DNA from: Cycas panzhihuaensis
Taxonomy: Eukaryota > Cycadophyta
Length of the DNA: 64,000 nt
Direction of reading: 5' to 3'
Assembly (NCBI GenBank): GCA_023213395.1
Contig: CM041465.1
Location: 45,329,741-45,393,740 of the forward strand
This document shows positions 47,977-58,830 of this stretch, one piece after another. Both the position numbers and the translations under genes were made by a program. The notes beneath the pieces are model-generated. The model was not told the origin of the DNA and made no database searches. It saw only the letters and a program-made list of their open reading frames with translations. Each line of letters opens with the position of its first letter. Positions within the stretch are counted from its first letter, which is position 1.

Positions 47977-49190
47977 ATGGCAGACAATACCGTTTAAAAA
48001 GAGATCGTCAAACCAATCACTCAGGCAGTTTATAGCACAGTTCAAACGTCAAATGCCCTTTTAAACCATACCTTACACCAAATTTTGGATAAACTAGCAA
48101 TCATGGTGACAAGTTAAAAAGAGGATATGATTGTGCCACATTCAGAAGATGAAGCAAGTAGTCGTCAATCACATTTTAGACATTAAACTACAAGAAATTA
48201 GTTGGGTCCTCAAATATCTCTCATTAATTTTGAAAATGAGGCTATTAAGAAATATCTTAATGAATACCAGAATTTAACTCCTGAAGAACAAAAGATAGTA
48301 GGTTTTCAGGCATACTTTAATTACTTACAGAGTATTCAAACACATAAAATGAAATAGTTAGAAAAAATTACTATGCAACGTTTTAGTATAGAATAAAAAT
48401 CGCATGAGCCAAGAGTATGGATTCAGCAAATGGAAAACTACTTTCATTTAATGGAGATTGAGCAAGCAGAGCAAGTCCTGTTAGCCACCCTCCACATGGA
48501 TGGGATAGGATATGAATGGTGGCAATGTCTAGAACGAACCTCTTTTCGGACTCAACTTCCAACCTAGAAAGAATTTGTATGCTTATTCATCAAACGGTTT
48601 GAGACTATATCTAATCATGATTATTATTGTGAATTACGAAGATTAAAGCAAACTGGTTCTGTGGAAGAATATAGTGTAACATTCACGAGGCTAAGCTATG
48701 TGTTAGAAGATATTCTGACTAATTAACTTATCCATCTATATATAGATGGTCTGATAATAGAGATCCAAGACAATGTTAAAATTCAAGAACCTCTAGATCT
48801 GAATAAGTCCATACAACTAGCCAAAATACAAGAAGGAAAGATCAATGAATTAAGGAAGGCAAGAACAAGACCTTATATTCCTCCGTATGCTCGTTTTAAT
48901 CCTCATTCAGCTATACAACCTAGTTTTATACCCAACAAAGTTACTCAGTCAGTTAAACCATTACTTCAAAGAATAAGAGCTGAGCAAGAAGAACTACGAA
49001 AAAAGAATCTCTATTTCAGGTGTGCTAAAAAATGGACACCTAATCATAAATGTAAGAAAAATCAATTATACACGATAGAATTATCTCTGGTAGTAGAGGA
49101 TGAGGAAATTAAAGAAGAAGATGGTATTGAATGTGGCCAAGAAAATATTAAAATTCATGAGTATCAATATAACTAGGAGGAGGACATCTT
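47977..49190 (+). pseudogene. Gyp-3 gag
   Basis: The start is ATG 47977 (MADNTV, then a stop), the first in the frame shared with pol. The Gag core is EPRVWIQQMENYFHLMEIEQAEQVLLATLHMDGIGYEWWQ (48410-48530), then FVCLFIKRFETI, then ELRRLKQTGSVEEYSVTFTRLSYVL (48635-48710), the classic gypsy gag order. A basic linker and the knuckle-like YFRCAKKWTPNHKCKKN (49015-49060, CX4W..HKC type) follow. Nine in-frame stops occur before 49190, mostly TAA or TAG at expected Q codons. Role: particle assembly and RNA binding. Confidence 0.9.
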
Positions 49191-49815
49191 AAAAATGTCA
49201 TTCTTAGCTATGAGTGGTTTGACAAGATCTAACACGCTTAAACTACGAGGATTTATTAAAAATCAAGCTATTACGATTTTGATTAGTCCAGGAAGTACTC
49301 ATAATTTTATTGATAGAATATCAGCTCAACATTTAAAATTATTTCCATCCAAAACAACACCTTTTCAAGTAAGTGTTGGAGGGCGATAGGTTATATTTAG
49401 ACAAGGAATGATGGAAAACCTTAAAATCTCAATTAGGGACATTACTCTTAAAGAAAATTTTTATGTATTAGATGTTGGTGGAGTAGATATTATTCTGGGA
49501 AGTCAATGGTTATGAACCTTGGGAACTTTTGAGATGAATCTTGAAGAATCATTTATGAGATATAAGAAAGATGGAAGAATTATTACCCTTCAAGGAGAAA
49601 GACCTGGAAATAGCCAACTGATATCCTGTAAAAAAATGGAAAAATTAATCAAGAAGGGCCATCGTGGTATGATGGCTTAACTTTTTTCGATCCAGGCAGA
49701 AATTAAACCAACTACACAAGAAAATGAACTACAAAAGGTCATCTAGAAGCATAAAGAAGTTTTTCAAAATATTCTAACAGAATTACCACCAGACAAGGGA
49801 TGTGAACATCAAATT
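49191..49815 (+). pseudogene. Gyp-3 aspartic protease and linker
   Basis: The protease motif is ILISPGSTHNFID (family LIDSGATHNFI, with the catalytic D changed to S) at about 49275-49315. It is followed by AQHLKLFPSKTTPFQVSVGG and LDVGGVDIILGSQWL near 49465-49515, the normal strand after the flap. The linker [31 protein letters not shown] (49738-49830) leads into RT. Loss of the active-site aspartate alone would inactivate it. Confidence 0.87.
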
Positions 49816-51110
49816 GAATTGGAAGTAGGCACTAATCTTATTGTTATCCGGCCCTATAAACAACCACATCATTATCAGAATAAGATTAAAAAGATTGTAC
49901 AAGAATTATTAGATATAGGAGTAATAACTCCTAGTAAAAGCCCTTTTGCAGCACTAGTAATCTTAGTAAGAAAAAAAGATGGATCTTACCGTATGTGCAT
50001 AGATTATCAAGCATTAAATAAAGTTACAATAAAAAATAAATTTCCTATACCAAGAATCGATGAATTATTAGACGAATTACATGGAGCAGAATATTTTTCT
50101 AAAATTGATTTAAAATCAGGCTATCATCAAATTTGTATTAAACTAAAAGATACATACAAAATAGCCTTTAGTACACACCATGGTCATTATGAGTTCAAGG
50201 TAATGCCCTTTGGCTTAACCAATGTACCAGCCACATTCCAAGCTATAATGAATCGAGTTCTAAAACCTTTCTTATGGAAGTTTATCTTAGTCTTCTTTGA
50301 CGACATATTAATATTCAGTAAATAATGGGGAGAACACCTAAATCATCTTGACCAAGTACTGAACACCTTAAAGAAACATAAATTCTATGCCAACAAATTA
50401 AAATGTTACTTTGGAATGAAAGAAATAGAATATCTGGGTCATCTTATATCAAAAGAAGAAATTAGAGCTGACCCAAGAAAAGTTAAGGCAATTAAAGAAT
50501 GGCCGATACCTAAAAATATCGCGAAACTCTAAGGATTTCTAGGTTTAATAGGATATTATCGACGTTTTATGAAAATTTATGTACAAAGAACCATTGTTTT
50601 AACTTGTTTATTAAAAAAGGATTATTTTCAATGGAATGAAGAAGCAACAAAATATTTTGAACAAGTCAAGCAAATAATGATCTAGTTACCGATGCTTATG
50701 TCACCTGGTTTTTAAAAAACATTTATAATAGAATGTGATGCATCAGGCACGGGAATCAGTGTAGTACTGATGCAAGAATGTAAACCCATTGCATTTGAAA
50801 GTAAGAAGCTAAACAACTGAGAAATTCTCAAGTCAACTTATGATAAGGAAATGCTGGCCATTATACATACTCTAGTTAAATGGCATCAGTATCTACTAAG
50901 TAGCAAATCTATAGTCAAGATAGATCATAACAGTTTACAATATGTACTAAAACAAAAAGAGTTATCCCCTAAACAACAAAAATGGATAAGTAAAATTTAG
51001 GCATTTGATTTTGACATAACATATAACAGGGGAAAAAATAATATGGTAGCTGATGCCTTATCACGGAAAGATGAAGAGAATACAGAACCTCAATTAAAAG
51101 ATATCTCAAT
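49816..51110 (+). pseudogene. Gyp-3 reverse transcriptase and RNase H
   Basis: A 168-codon open segment (49819-50325) holds most of the [87 protein letters not shown], and the catalytic FFDD (YxDD family) near 50293-50304. Thumb and connection with YLGHLISKEEIRADPRK and FLGLIGYYRRFMK follow. RNase H has FIIECDASGTGISVVLMQE (50725-50780), YDKEMLAIIHTLVKWHQYLL (50837-50900) and KIDHNSLQYVL. GKNNMVADALSRKDEE (51030-51075) ends the domain. All catalytic acidic residues are visible. Confidence 0.93.
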
Positions 51111-52556
51111 GATAGAACCAGTATGGATCATGGATTTACAATCAGAGTATGTGAAAGATCCTAACATTCAACAACTCATTCAAAGAATTCAACAAGGAAA
51201 AGAAGATAAATTTGAATGTAGAAATGATATTTTATGGTATAAATGATGGATATTTTAAGATCCAAACTCATCTTTTCGTAACAAGATATTAAATGAGGCA
51301 CATGTAGTATTTGCTGCAGGATATGAAGGATTTTATAAAACATATTTACGAGTCAAACAATCATTTTTCTGGAAAGGAATGAAAAAGGATATAATGAAAT
51401 TTGTAGTTCAATGTGCAGTATGCTAAGTCAATAAATATGAACGTATTGCTACTCTTGGTCTGCTCCATCCTCTTCCTATTCTATAATAAAAATGGGAAAG
51501 TATTAGCATGGATTTTATCACAGGTTTACCAAAATCAAAAGGGAAAGATGCTATCTATGTGATTGTGGATTATTTAACAAAGTTTGCTAATTTTATACCC
51601 ATCTAGTCTAACTACAAAGCTCAACAATTAGCTGAAGTATTTATCAAAGAAATTCACAAGTTACATGGCTTCCCGCAGACTATTATTAGTGACAGAGACC
51701 CTAAATTTTTAAATCATTTTTGGCAAGAAATGTTTTGGCAAGTAGGTACAAAATTAAATATGAGTACTAGTTATTATCCATAAACAGATAGACAAATTGA
51801 AGCAGTTAACAAATGTTTAGAGAATTATTTACGAAATTATGTAACAGATAAACAACATTTGTGGGTCAAATGGTTACACCTAGCTGAAGCATGGTATAAC
51901 TCTTCTTACCATTCGTCCATTAAAATGACCCCTTATCAAGCATTATATGGCTAGCAACCAACTCAATTTAAAGATTGGTTATAAATAGATAATAAAGTTC
52001 CAGCAGTTAATGACTATCCCTAAGAATCACATAACATAATTCAAATATTAAAGCGACATTTAGAAGAAGCAAGGAATCATATGAAACAACAAGCTAATAA
52101 AAAATAGAAAGAATATTTGAAGTCAGCGACTAGGTCTATGTGAGGCTGCAACCATACAAGCAAGCATCATTAAAAAATTCTCAAAAATAGAAATTAAGTC
52201 CTCAGTTTTATGGTCCTTTTCGGGTTCAACAAAAAATCAGAGTAGTAGCTTATGCCTTGGAGCTCGCAACTTTAAAATTACACAATGTATTTCATGTATC
52301 ATGTCTTAAAAAGAAAATTGGAGATCATGTGCAGGTATAAACAAACTTACCTCTCCTAGATGAAGAAGGCAAATTAATCTTATTACCAGAAGCTATACTT
52401 GAAGTTCGAGAATGCTGGTTACGGTAAAAAACTATTCGAGAATATTTGATCAAATGGAAATAATTGCCTATAGAAGATGTTTCCTCAGAATCCTCTGATT
52501 TTATCAAGCTCCACCCTGACTTGAGACATAAGAGTTTCATGGGCGAAACGTCTTAA
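51111..52556 (+). pseudogene. Gyp-3 integrase and chromodomain-like C-terminus
   Basis: The zinc-binding part, NEAHVVFAAGYEGFYKTYLRVKQSFFWKGM...CAVC, is at 51290-51425 (one H replaced). The D-D-E core is intact in residues: VIVDYLTKF (near 51562), ISDRDPKF (near 51690) and IEAVNKCLENYL (near 51798). After a shift near 52119 the frame gives QFYGPFRVQQKI (GPY/F motif, 52206-52245), LHNVFHVSCLKKKIGDHVQV and, at 52390-52545, PEAILEVRECWLR...IREYLIKWK...DFIKLHPDL. The latter resembles the chromodomain tail of plant chromoviruses. The stop is TAA 52554-52556, beside the purine tract. Confidence 0.9.
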
Positions 52557-52567
52557 GAGGGAGGAAT

Positions 52568-52774
52568 TATTATAAATCCTTGTTATTTGTTGAAAAGATA
52601 CATTACAAGGGTTATGTCCCTTGATAAAACAACAGATCCCATATACCTATATATATGGTCATTGTTCTGTTGTAAGGATCATCTTTCAAATCTACATCAA
52701 TAATATTTGTTTATTTCAAAGCTCTTAGCATCTATTTATTTAGCTCTCTTAGTTTTTGAATTGGGTTAGATACA
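52568..52774 (+). repeat. Gyp-3 3' LTR (207 bp)
   Basis: It starts TATTATAAATCC (G to A at base 2) and ends TTAGATACA. ataaa follows. Confidence 0.96.
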
Positions 52775-52779
52775 ATAAA

Positions 52780-52978
52780 CACTAGGGTCTTTAGATCCCT
52801 TGAATAAATAAATAGGATTGATAGGGATTTGAAACACCTCTTAAGGTCTATTGCTGACTGGCATTGACAAATGCTTAACATGCTACTGCCATAATATCTC
52901 TATAATATGGATTATTACCCCAATATAGGTAATCTCCCTAAGGTGGGTACATGCTCCAATATGAGCATTATTCTAATA
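52780..52978 (-). repeat. Cop-D 5' LTR, right piece (199 bp)
   Basis: This continues the LTR begun at 46012, ends CATTATTCTAATA, and is followed by the aacaa target duplication. Confidence 0.9.
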
Positions 52979-52983
52979 AACAA

Positions 52984-54800
52984 GCCTTATCTAATAATCA
53001 TTGATGCTAGTAAGGATGTATTAAGAGGAGTTCATATGCATGATGGAAGGGTTATAAGTTATGAATCGATAAAATTATAAAAAATTAACCTACTTGTGAT
53101 CCATAATTATTGAGCTTTGTACATGCTTTAAAACTTTGGCAATGTTATTTACCATTAGTTAAATTTATCCTCAACATAGGCCATCATAGTTTATAATATA
53201 TATTTAAATAATCACACCTAAATATGACTTAAAGGCATTAGATAGAATTAATCATAGGTTATAATTTTAATCTCTAATATATACATGGAAAAAAAAAAAG
53301 CAACAGATGAACTTAGTCAAAAAAAGAATTATATTAATGTTGTATCCATCATAAAGATAAATTTGAATGATTCTATTAGAGATTTTTTTATTAATGATGT
53401 CTATCTTAAACTAATCCTTACCTAATAATGTGATATTCATCACAAGGAGCAAGAAGAAAAATATATCTTATTGAATAATAAATTACTTTATTATAAAGGG
53501 AGATTATGCATACCTAATATCCCCAAAATAAAAGACAAAATACTAAAGGATGCCCATGCTATATTTATAGTTGAACATCTTGAGTTTTATAAAACCTACA
53601 TAACCCTTAGGAAAAACTTTTTCTAGTCCAAAATAAACTTCGATATATGATTGTATATCCAAAAATATCTTTTATGCTAAAAGGTTAAGGTAGAACCCTA
53701 AGATTATTATAACCATTAAACATTCTTAGATGGAAATATGAATAAGTAAGTACAGATTTTATCATTAGTTTACCCCAAAATTTAAGAGGCCATGACATCA
53801 TCTTAATTATAGTAGATAGACTAATTAAAATAGTACATTTTATACCTACTAAAATCAAGTCCACTAGGAAAGATATAGCCCACATATTTGCAAAAGAAAT
53901 ATTTTAGTTACACAAGATGCCTAAGAGTATTTTATTTGATAGACACCCCATATTTTCTTCTAGTTTTGGGGAAATTTTTTTCTAAGCGATATGGACTAAT
54001 CTTAAAATAAGTATTACCTATCACCTTGAGACGAATGGCCAGATAAAATGGGTAAACTGAGTAATAGAATATATGCTTTGAATGTATACGACTAAAACAC
54101 CTTTCTATTGGGAGGATTATTTGCACTTAATAGAATTTACATATAATCAAAGTTTTCATTTCTTTATTAACATGTCACATTTTAAAACTATTTATTGGAG
54201 AAACTATAATAACCTCTTTCTTAAACTAATCTAGTACATTAAAAATATTATTCTAATGAAGATTTAATAGAGATGGAATGAGTAATTTGTAAAGCTAAAA
54301 ATAACTTAAAGGTAGCCTAAGATTGATACAAAAGTTCTGTTGATTTAAAACATTTAGTTAGATAACTTCAAGTAGGAGATAAGGTCTTTCTTTATGCTAA
54401 ACCTAAAAGAAGTTCCTTAAAATTGGAAAAATACACTAAATTAGATACTAGATATTATAGTCCTTTTGAAGTGCTCCAACAAATAGGGAATTTAGTCTAT
54501 GAAATCACTTTACCTCCTTAATTAAAAATGTATAAGCTATTCTTTGTAAGCTTACTAAAAATATATACCAAATAAAAAACACCTAATTAAATAGATAGGA
54601 ATAACTGTAGAACTTATATATGAATTTCTTATAAAACCTAAGAAAATTTAAGATAAGAGAACTAGATGGGTTAGAAATAAAAGGATTTCTAAAATTAAAA
54701 TTAAATGTACATCTTGTGATAAAGATAGTCCTACTTAGAAAAGAGAAGAATTTATACAAAAGCAATACTCAAAATTATTTACTAACCTTGTTTGTATGTT
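52984..54800 (+). pseudogene. Gyp-1 RNase H, integrase and chromodomain-like tail, piece 4 of 4
   Basis: RNase H resumes with KPYLIIIDASKDVLRGVHMHDGRVISYESIKL (52985-53080). Integrase follows: LLYYKGRLCIPN (53492-53525), HAIFIVEHLEFYKTYITLRKNFF (53550-53620), ILIIVDRLIKIVHFIPTKIK (first D, near 53800-53860) and ILFDRHPIF (second D, near 53930). In the position of the third catalytic residue the text is TNGQIKWVN (54030-54056), so the family glutamate is lysine. The GPY/F-like part is TRYYSPFEVLQQIG (54446-54490). A chromodomain-like end, RTRWVRNKRISKIKIKC...KREEFIQKQYSKLFT, lies at 54658-54783. Many stops are present. Confidence 0.83.
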
Positions 54801-55455
54801 TGTGATGCAAAAAAGTAGAAGAATTACTGAGGACCACTACAAGGAAGGGGAAGAAAATTATCACATGCCTCATTACCCTTAAAATAGAGAAATGGAGACT
54901 AATTAAATGAAATATTGAAACCATTATTAAATATTACTTTAGTTATGAAAGGACACAATGGAAAAAGTGGTTATAACTTTTGGTAATTCTACCATATATA
55001 TTCTAAGAGGAGAATAAGAAAAGGGGATAAATTTGGATTCTTAGAGCTAGGTTGAATTTTATTTATCAGAATTCTAGAACCTAGTTAGAATCTTAGAGAG
55101 AAAGAAGGCTATAAAGAGATTAATTGATGTGTTGCTTACAATAAGAGCCCTAAAATCCAAATCTCTTATGATGAGGGTGGGATTACATCTAGTTCAAGAA
55201 TTGGTGATGAGGGTTGATAAAGCCTAGTTTAGGCATAATTTTTAGTCTTGGTAGATCTCTCCTCCTCCTAACCTATGATAAATTTACACTTTTATTATAC
55301 ATATATATCTTGCTTATTATAAAGAAGAAGAATACTCTTTTATAGAAAACTCTAATATGTTATTAATATAAAATTATTATTCAATTTATAGGATTGTGAT
55401 TTCTTCTTATTTTATACATTGATAATGCAAATATAAATCTAATAATTGAAAGTAG
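54801..55455. other. Gyp-1 3' flank, LTR not resolved
   Basis: After the chromodomain-like tail comes A/T-rich DNA with a purine-rich stretch (AAGAGGAGAATAAGAAAAGGGG, 54999-55021). That could be a polypurine tract, with an LTR from about 55022. I found no matching 5' copy upstream of 12285. Confidence 0.35.
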
Positions 55456-55501
55456 TATCTCTATCTATCTATCTATCTATCTATATGTGTATGTGTGTAT
55501 G

Positions 55502-55532
<31 letters not shown>
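55456..55532. repeat. (CTAT)n and (TGTA)n microsatellites
   Basis: About six CTAT units are followed by TGTGTATG variants and about nine GTAT units. Confidence 0.93.
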
Positions 55533-55808
55533 TATTTCATTCTATTCATAATTTTCATATGTTATATGAAAATAAATAAAAGTACAATATATGTTCAAAC
55601 TACAAAATATTGGGGCATCAAAATCTTACTACAATCATTGGGATGCATTTTGTATCAAATAAAATGCTAGAGGGAACGTCAACATAGTATGTTATGCTTT
55701 GTTATGGATGTAGTGATTTATAATCAAGATTATATTCTTCTCCAAGCTCACAAATCTCATGTTATGATTGTAATTATTAATTACTCTTCTTCATATATTT
55801 TTAAAATC
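55533..55808. other. unassigned A/T-rich spacer
   Basis: No recognisable feature. Confidence 0.5.
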
Positions 55809-56483
55809 ATGTATACCTTAAAAGTTATATCCATATCTTTTTAGAGGAAGCCATTATATATTGAAGCAAAAATTCTTGATTGATGAGCAATTTAATGGCT
55901 AGTTAGAAGCATGGATCTAAAGTATTAAGGAATGGAGATAATTTTGAGCATCTTGTTTGTTACTCATTTGGAGATTGTATTCATTACGCAAAGTCATAAG
56001 AAAAACTCTCATATCATGAAATTTTATTGTGAGACCATATATAAATTAGTTATGTTAAAGCCTTATTTCAATATAGATACATCATATAATGATCCTACTT
56101 TTTAAGAGCTTATTTTAGTATTTGTTTAGAATGTATACCTTCAAAGTTATATCCATGTGTCTTTAGAGGAAGCCATTATATATTGGAATAAAAATCATTA
56201 ATTGATGAGCAATTTAGTGGCTAGTTAGAAGCATGGATTTCAAGTATCAAGGAATGACGATGATTCTGAGCATACTAGAAGCCATGAAAAGCTAATTTAA
56301 AGCTTGTTCATTATACATTTGAAGGTTGCATTCATTATACAAAGTCATAAGAAAAACACTCTCATGTCATAAAAAAATATGGTAAGATCATATGCAAATT
56401 AGCTATGTTAAAGCCTTATTTTAATATGGAAATATCATATAATGATCCTGCTTGATGAAATCGTATTTTAGTGTTTGTTTAGA
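55809..56483. repeat. tandem duplication, two units of about 322 and 353 bp
   Basis: Unit 1 is 55809-56130 and unit 2 is 56131-56483. Both run from ATGTATACCTT(A/C)AAAGTTATATCC through GAGGAAGCCATTATATATTG, GATGAGCAATTTA and AAGCCTTATTT to GTTTGTTTAGA. Unit 2 has an extra insertion of roughly 30-38 bp near 56268-56305. The units differ at many single sites, so the duplication is old. No coding frame is present. Confidence 0.93.
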
Positions 56484-56840
56484 ATGTGAATACATATTAT
56501 GATGGAGCATGTTGTGTGTATTTATGAGCCACTATGGGTGGTGTGACAGTTTACATGTATCCGATCAAGTGATAATGTTATATTTTCTATTTACCTAGAA
56601 GTGTATAGATAAGTAAATTAATGTAAAAATCCCTTTTAAAAGATTATGATGCATATGAGTTATAATTTTATGCATTTGGAGAGTCACTCAACTCTCCAAA
56701 TGCTTAATTAATGATGCTTGATTAAATATCCTTATTTAATAGATACTTGATTAAGGATCCAAAATAAAACATTTTTATCATCACTATTAGGAGGGTTAAA
56801 GATGATTTCTAAGTTTTTAAGAAGTTTTAAAAATAGAATA
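56484..56840. other. unassigned A/T-rich spacer
   Basis: No open frame or repeat pair is recognised. An inverted pair around 56675-56705 (TTTGGAGAGTCACTCAACTCTCCAAA) forms a short perfect-looking hairpin. Confidence 0.45.
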
Positions 56841-57010
56841 AATTATATACCTTTATTATTAGCATAGATGATATAAGTAAATTATGGCATGAAAGGTTGG
56901 GCCACTTCAATTTCAAAAATAGTAGAATATATGATTATTCTCATATATGTAATGTTTAATATAAGATTATTATCTTACAGAATCCTACACCTAAAGATAT
57001 TGATAAGTGT
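56841..57010 (+). pseudogene. copia GAG-pre-integrase fragment
   Basis: The plus-strand text INYIPLLLA, then a stop, then [19 protein letters not shown] (56841-56935) is the LWHxRLGHxNFxxL signature of the zinc-binding domain ahead of copia integrase. The following ~75 bp keep a loose resemblance ([10 protein letters not shown]). It ends at an (AT)n array. No other part of this element is recognised nearby. Confidence 0.75.
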
Positions 57011-57013
57011 TAT

Positions 57014-57254
<241 letters not shown>

Positions 57255-57289
57255 ATTGGATGATGAAAATGATCAAATATTAATAAGTT

Positions 57290-57634
57290 ATTTATGAGAT
57301 GACATAATCTATAAATATTAACATACACCACTTGAAAACTTGAGAAAAGTTGAGAAAGGATTAAGCTTAGAGATGTAATCGTTTTGAGATCATAGTAAAA
57401 GAAGCTCCTAAAGACTCTAATCTTCTCCTATGGTTTTCCTATCTTGGATTTTCTATATATAAATTTATTGTCTCTTATGGTGAATACTTGTTGATATGAT
57501 ATTACTTTATATTTATGATATTGATTGGTATGTTTATATTATGATACATGATTTATATATATAATCCTCATGATATGATTGATTTATTATACTTGATTGA
57601 TATGCTTTCACTATAAATAATGAATATATTCTAA
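57290..57634 (+). repeat. probable LTR end (unpaired)
   Basis: A/T-rich DNA ends in ATTCTAACA at 57634 and is followed by TGGCATCTAAGTATCAGAGCC, which carries a priming-site-like core. The left limit is unknown and no second copy is in the window. Confidence 0.4.
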
Positions 57635-57658
57635 CATGGCATCTAAGTATCAGAGCCA
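57635..57658 (+). other. probable primer-binding site after unpaired LTR
   Basis: The segment contains TATCAGAGCCAGG, matching the 3' two-thirds of the TGGTATCAGAGCC site. The first bases are displaced by a short duplication or mutation (TGGCATCTAAG). Confidence 0.45.
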
Positions 57659-58158
57659 GGGTTACAAGCCTATCAAAGCCATGGTGATACTACAAGCCTA
57701 TTAGAGCCCAATTGCTAGTCATGTTATGAAATATCCATGGAGATAGATTAAAGCCTATACATGAGCTAGTTAAGCTAGTACAAGAGCTAGTTTGAGGAGA
57801 AATTTAAAGAGCCAAAAACTAATTATGCTAGTGACGTATAATCAATATTTTGGGGCAAGATAAAGATGACTCAAAGTCACATATAGAAGATAAGCCATAT
57901 GAGATAAATACTACAAATTGATGGGTGTTTTAATTATTAAATTCTTTAGACTTTTATTTTAAGCATATAGTGCACTAGCTATAGGTTGAACATATCCACC
58001 AAAGTTGATGAAGAGAAGATAGGACTCTATTATTGATTGCATTCAATAATATAGTGTAGCATATTTATCTAAGTTTATTTTTACAAATTTGATGAAATAT
58101 GAGTTAAGAGAATAGATCAAGTATTTTTATTAACTTTGGAGGCTAATAATATAGAATA
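57659..58158. other. leader-like spacer before Cop-A2
   Basis: It has repeated phrases such as AAGCCTATxxxAGCC and GAGCTAGTT (57665-57800). No coding domain is recognised. Confidence 0.4.
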
Positions 58159-58818
58159 TGTTAAGAAAACTAGGTCCTAAGAACCAGAAATTACCACCAA
58201 GATCTACATTATTTTGCAACTAGCTACATGAATTAAAACTAAAATTTAACATGCAAGTTCTTAAACCAAAGATAATATAATAAATGAATTAGAAAGTCAA
58301 AGTATCACATATCCACCCAATATAACATGGTAAAACCCTAGTAGTATACTACAGTAATATCTATACAGGAAATGTATCAATCTCTATTATCCAAGAATAG
58401 AGAAATGTATATAATATGTAGCAAAATGCTCATAACAACAACAACGAAATGCCCTGCTCCTCACAATATATCTAATATATTGAATACCATCAACATAATG
58501 AAAAAAACACCCTAAATTAGGATATATGAGAGACTCATACAAAGCACAAATCTTGACCATAGAATCTAGGGTATTTTGAATGAATGATCTCGATTCTCTT
58601 TATAATTTAGTATGTTTCATAGTGTTAGATTTTTGGGTCGGGGGGTACCATCCCTAAACCCTCTCTTTATGGGGGGCAGTTCTAGTACCCCCTACACCTT
58701 CCAGCCAAGAGAGGCTTCTGCCCTCCTTGGATCCCCTTGCAAAAGTTTAGAGGGAAAACTACATTAAAAACCTGTCAAAATTTTAGCCTTTAAAACATTA
58801 TTATCAGATTATCTAACA
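58159..58818 (-). repeat. Cop-A2 3' LTR (660 bp)
   Basis: The plus strand runs from TGTTAAGAAAACTAGG to TATCTAACA and matches the Cop-A1 LTRs and the solo LTR. The G/C-run block lies at about 58637-58690. The purine tract on the minus strand is at 58819-58830. Confidence 0.93.
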
Positions 58819-58830
58819 ATCTCTACCTTG

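Larger units (their letters stand above)
46097..52774 (+). mobile_element. Gyp-3: complete Ty3/gypsy chromovirus-type element
   Basis: A 6678-bp plus-strand element with two 207-bp LTRs (46097-46303 and 52568-52774) has an exact 5-bp duplication ataaa (46092-46096 and 52775-52779). The PBS TGGTATCAGAGC is at 46306 and the purine tract AGAGGGAGGAAT before the 3' LTR. The LTRs differ at only five of 207 positions, all transitions, making it the youngest insertion here. One frame runs from ATG 47977 to about 52119, covering Gag, PR, RT, RNase H and most of INT without a frameshift. It is broken by about 30 stops; one shift leads to the integrase tail and a chromodomain-like end. Confidence 0.96.

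Noticed and set aside
47977-52556. Reassigned stop codons (TAG/TAA read as glutamine)
   Set aside because: TGA stops, frameshifts and lost catalytic residues also occur, and the pattern is explained by C-to-T decay.
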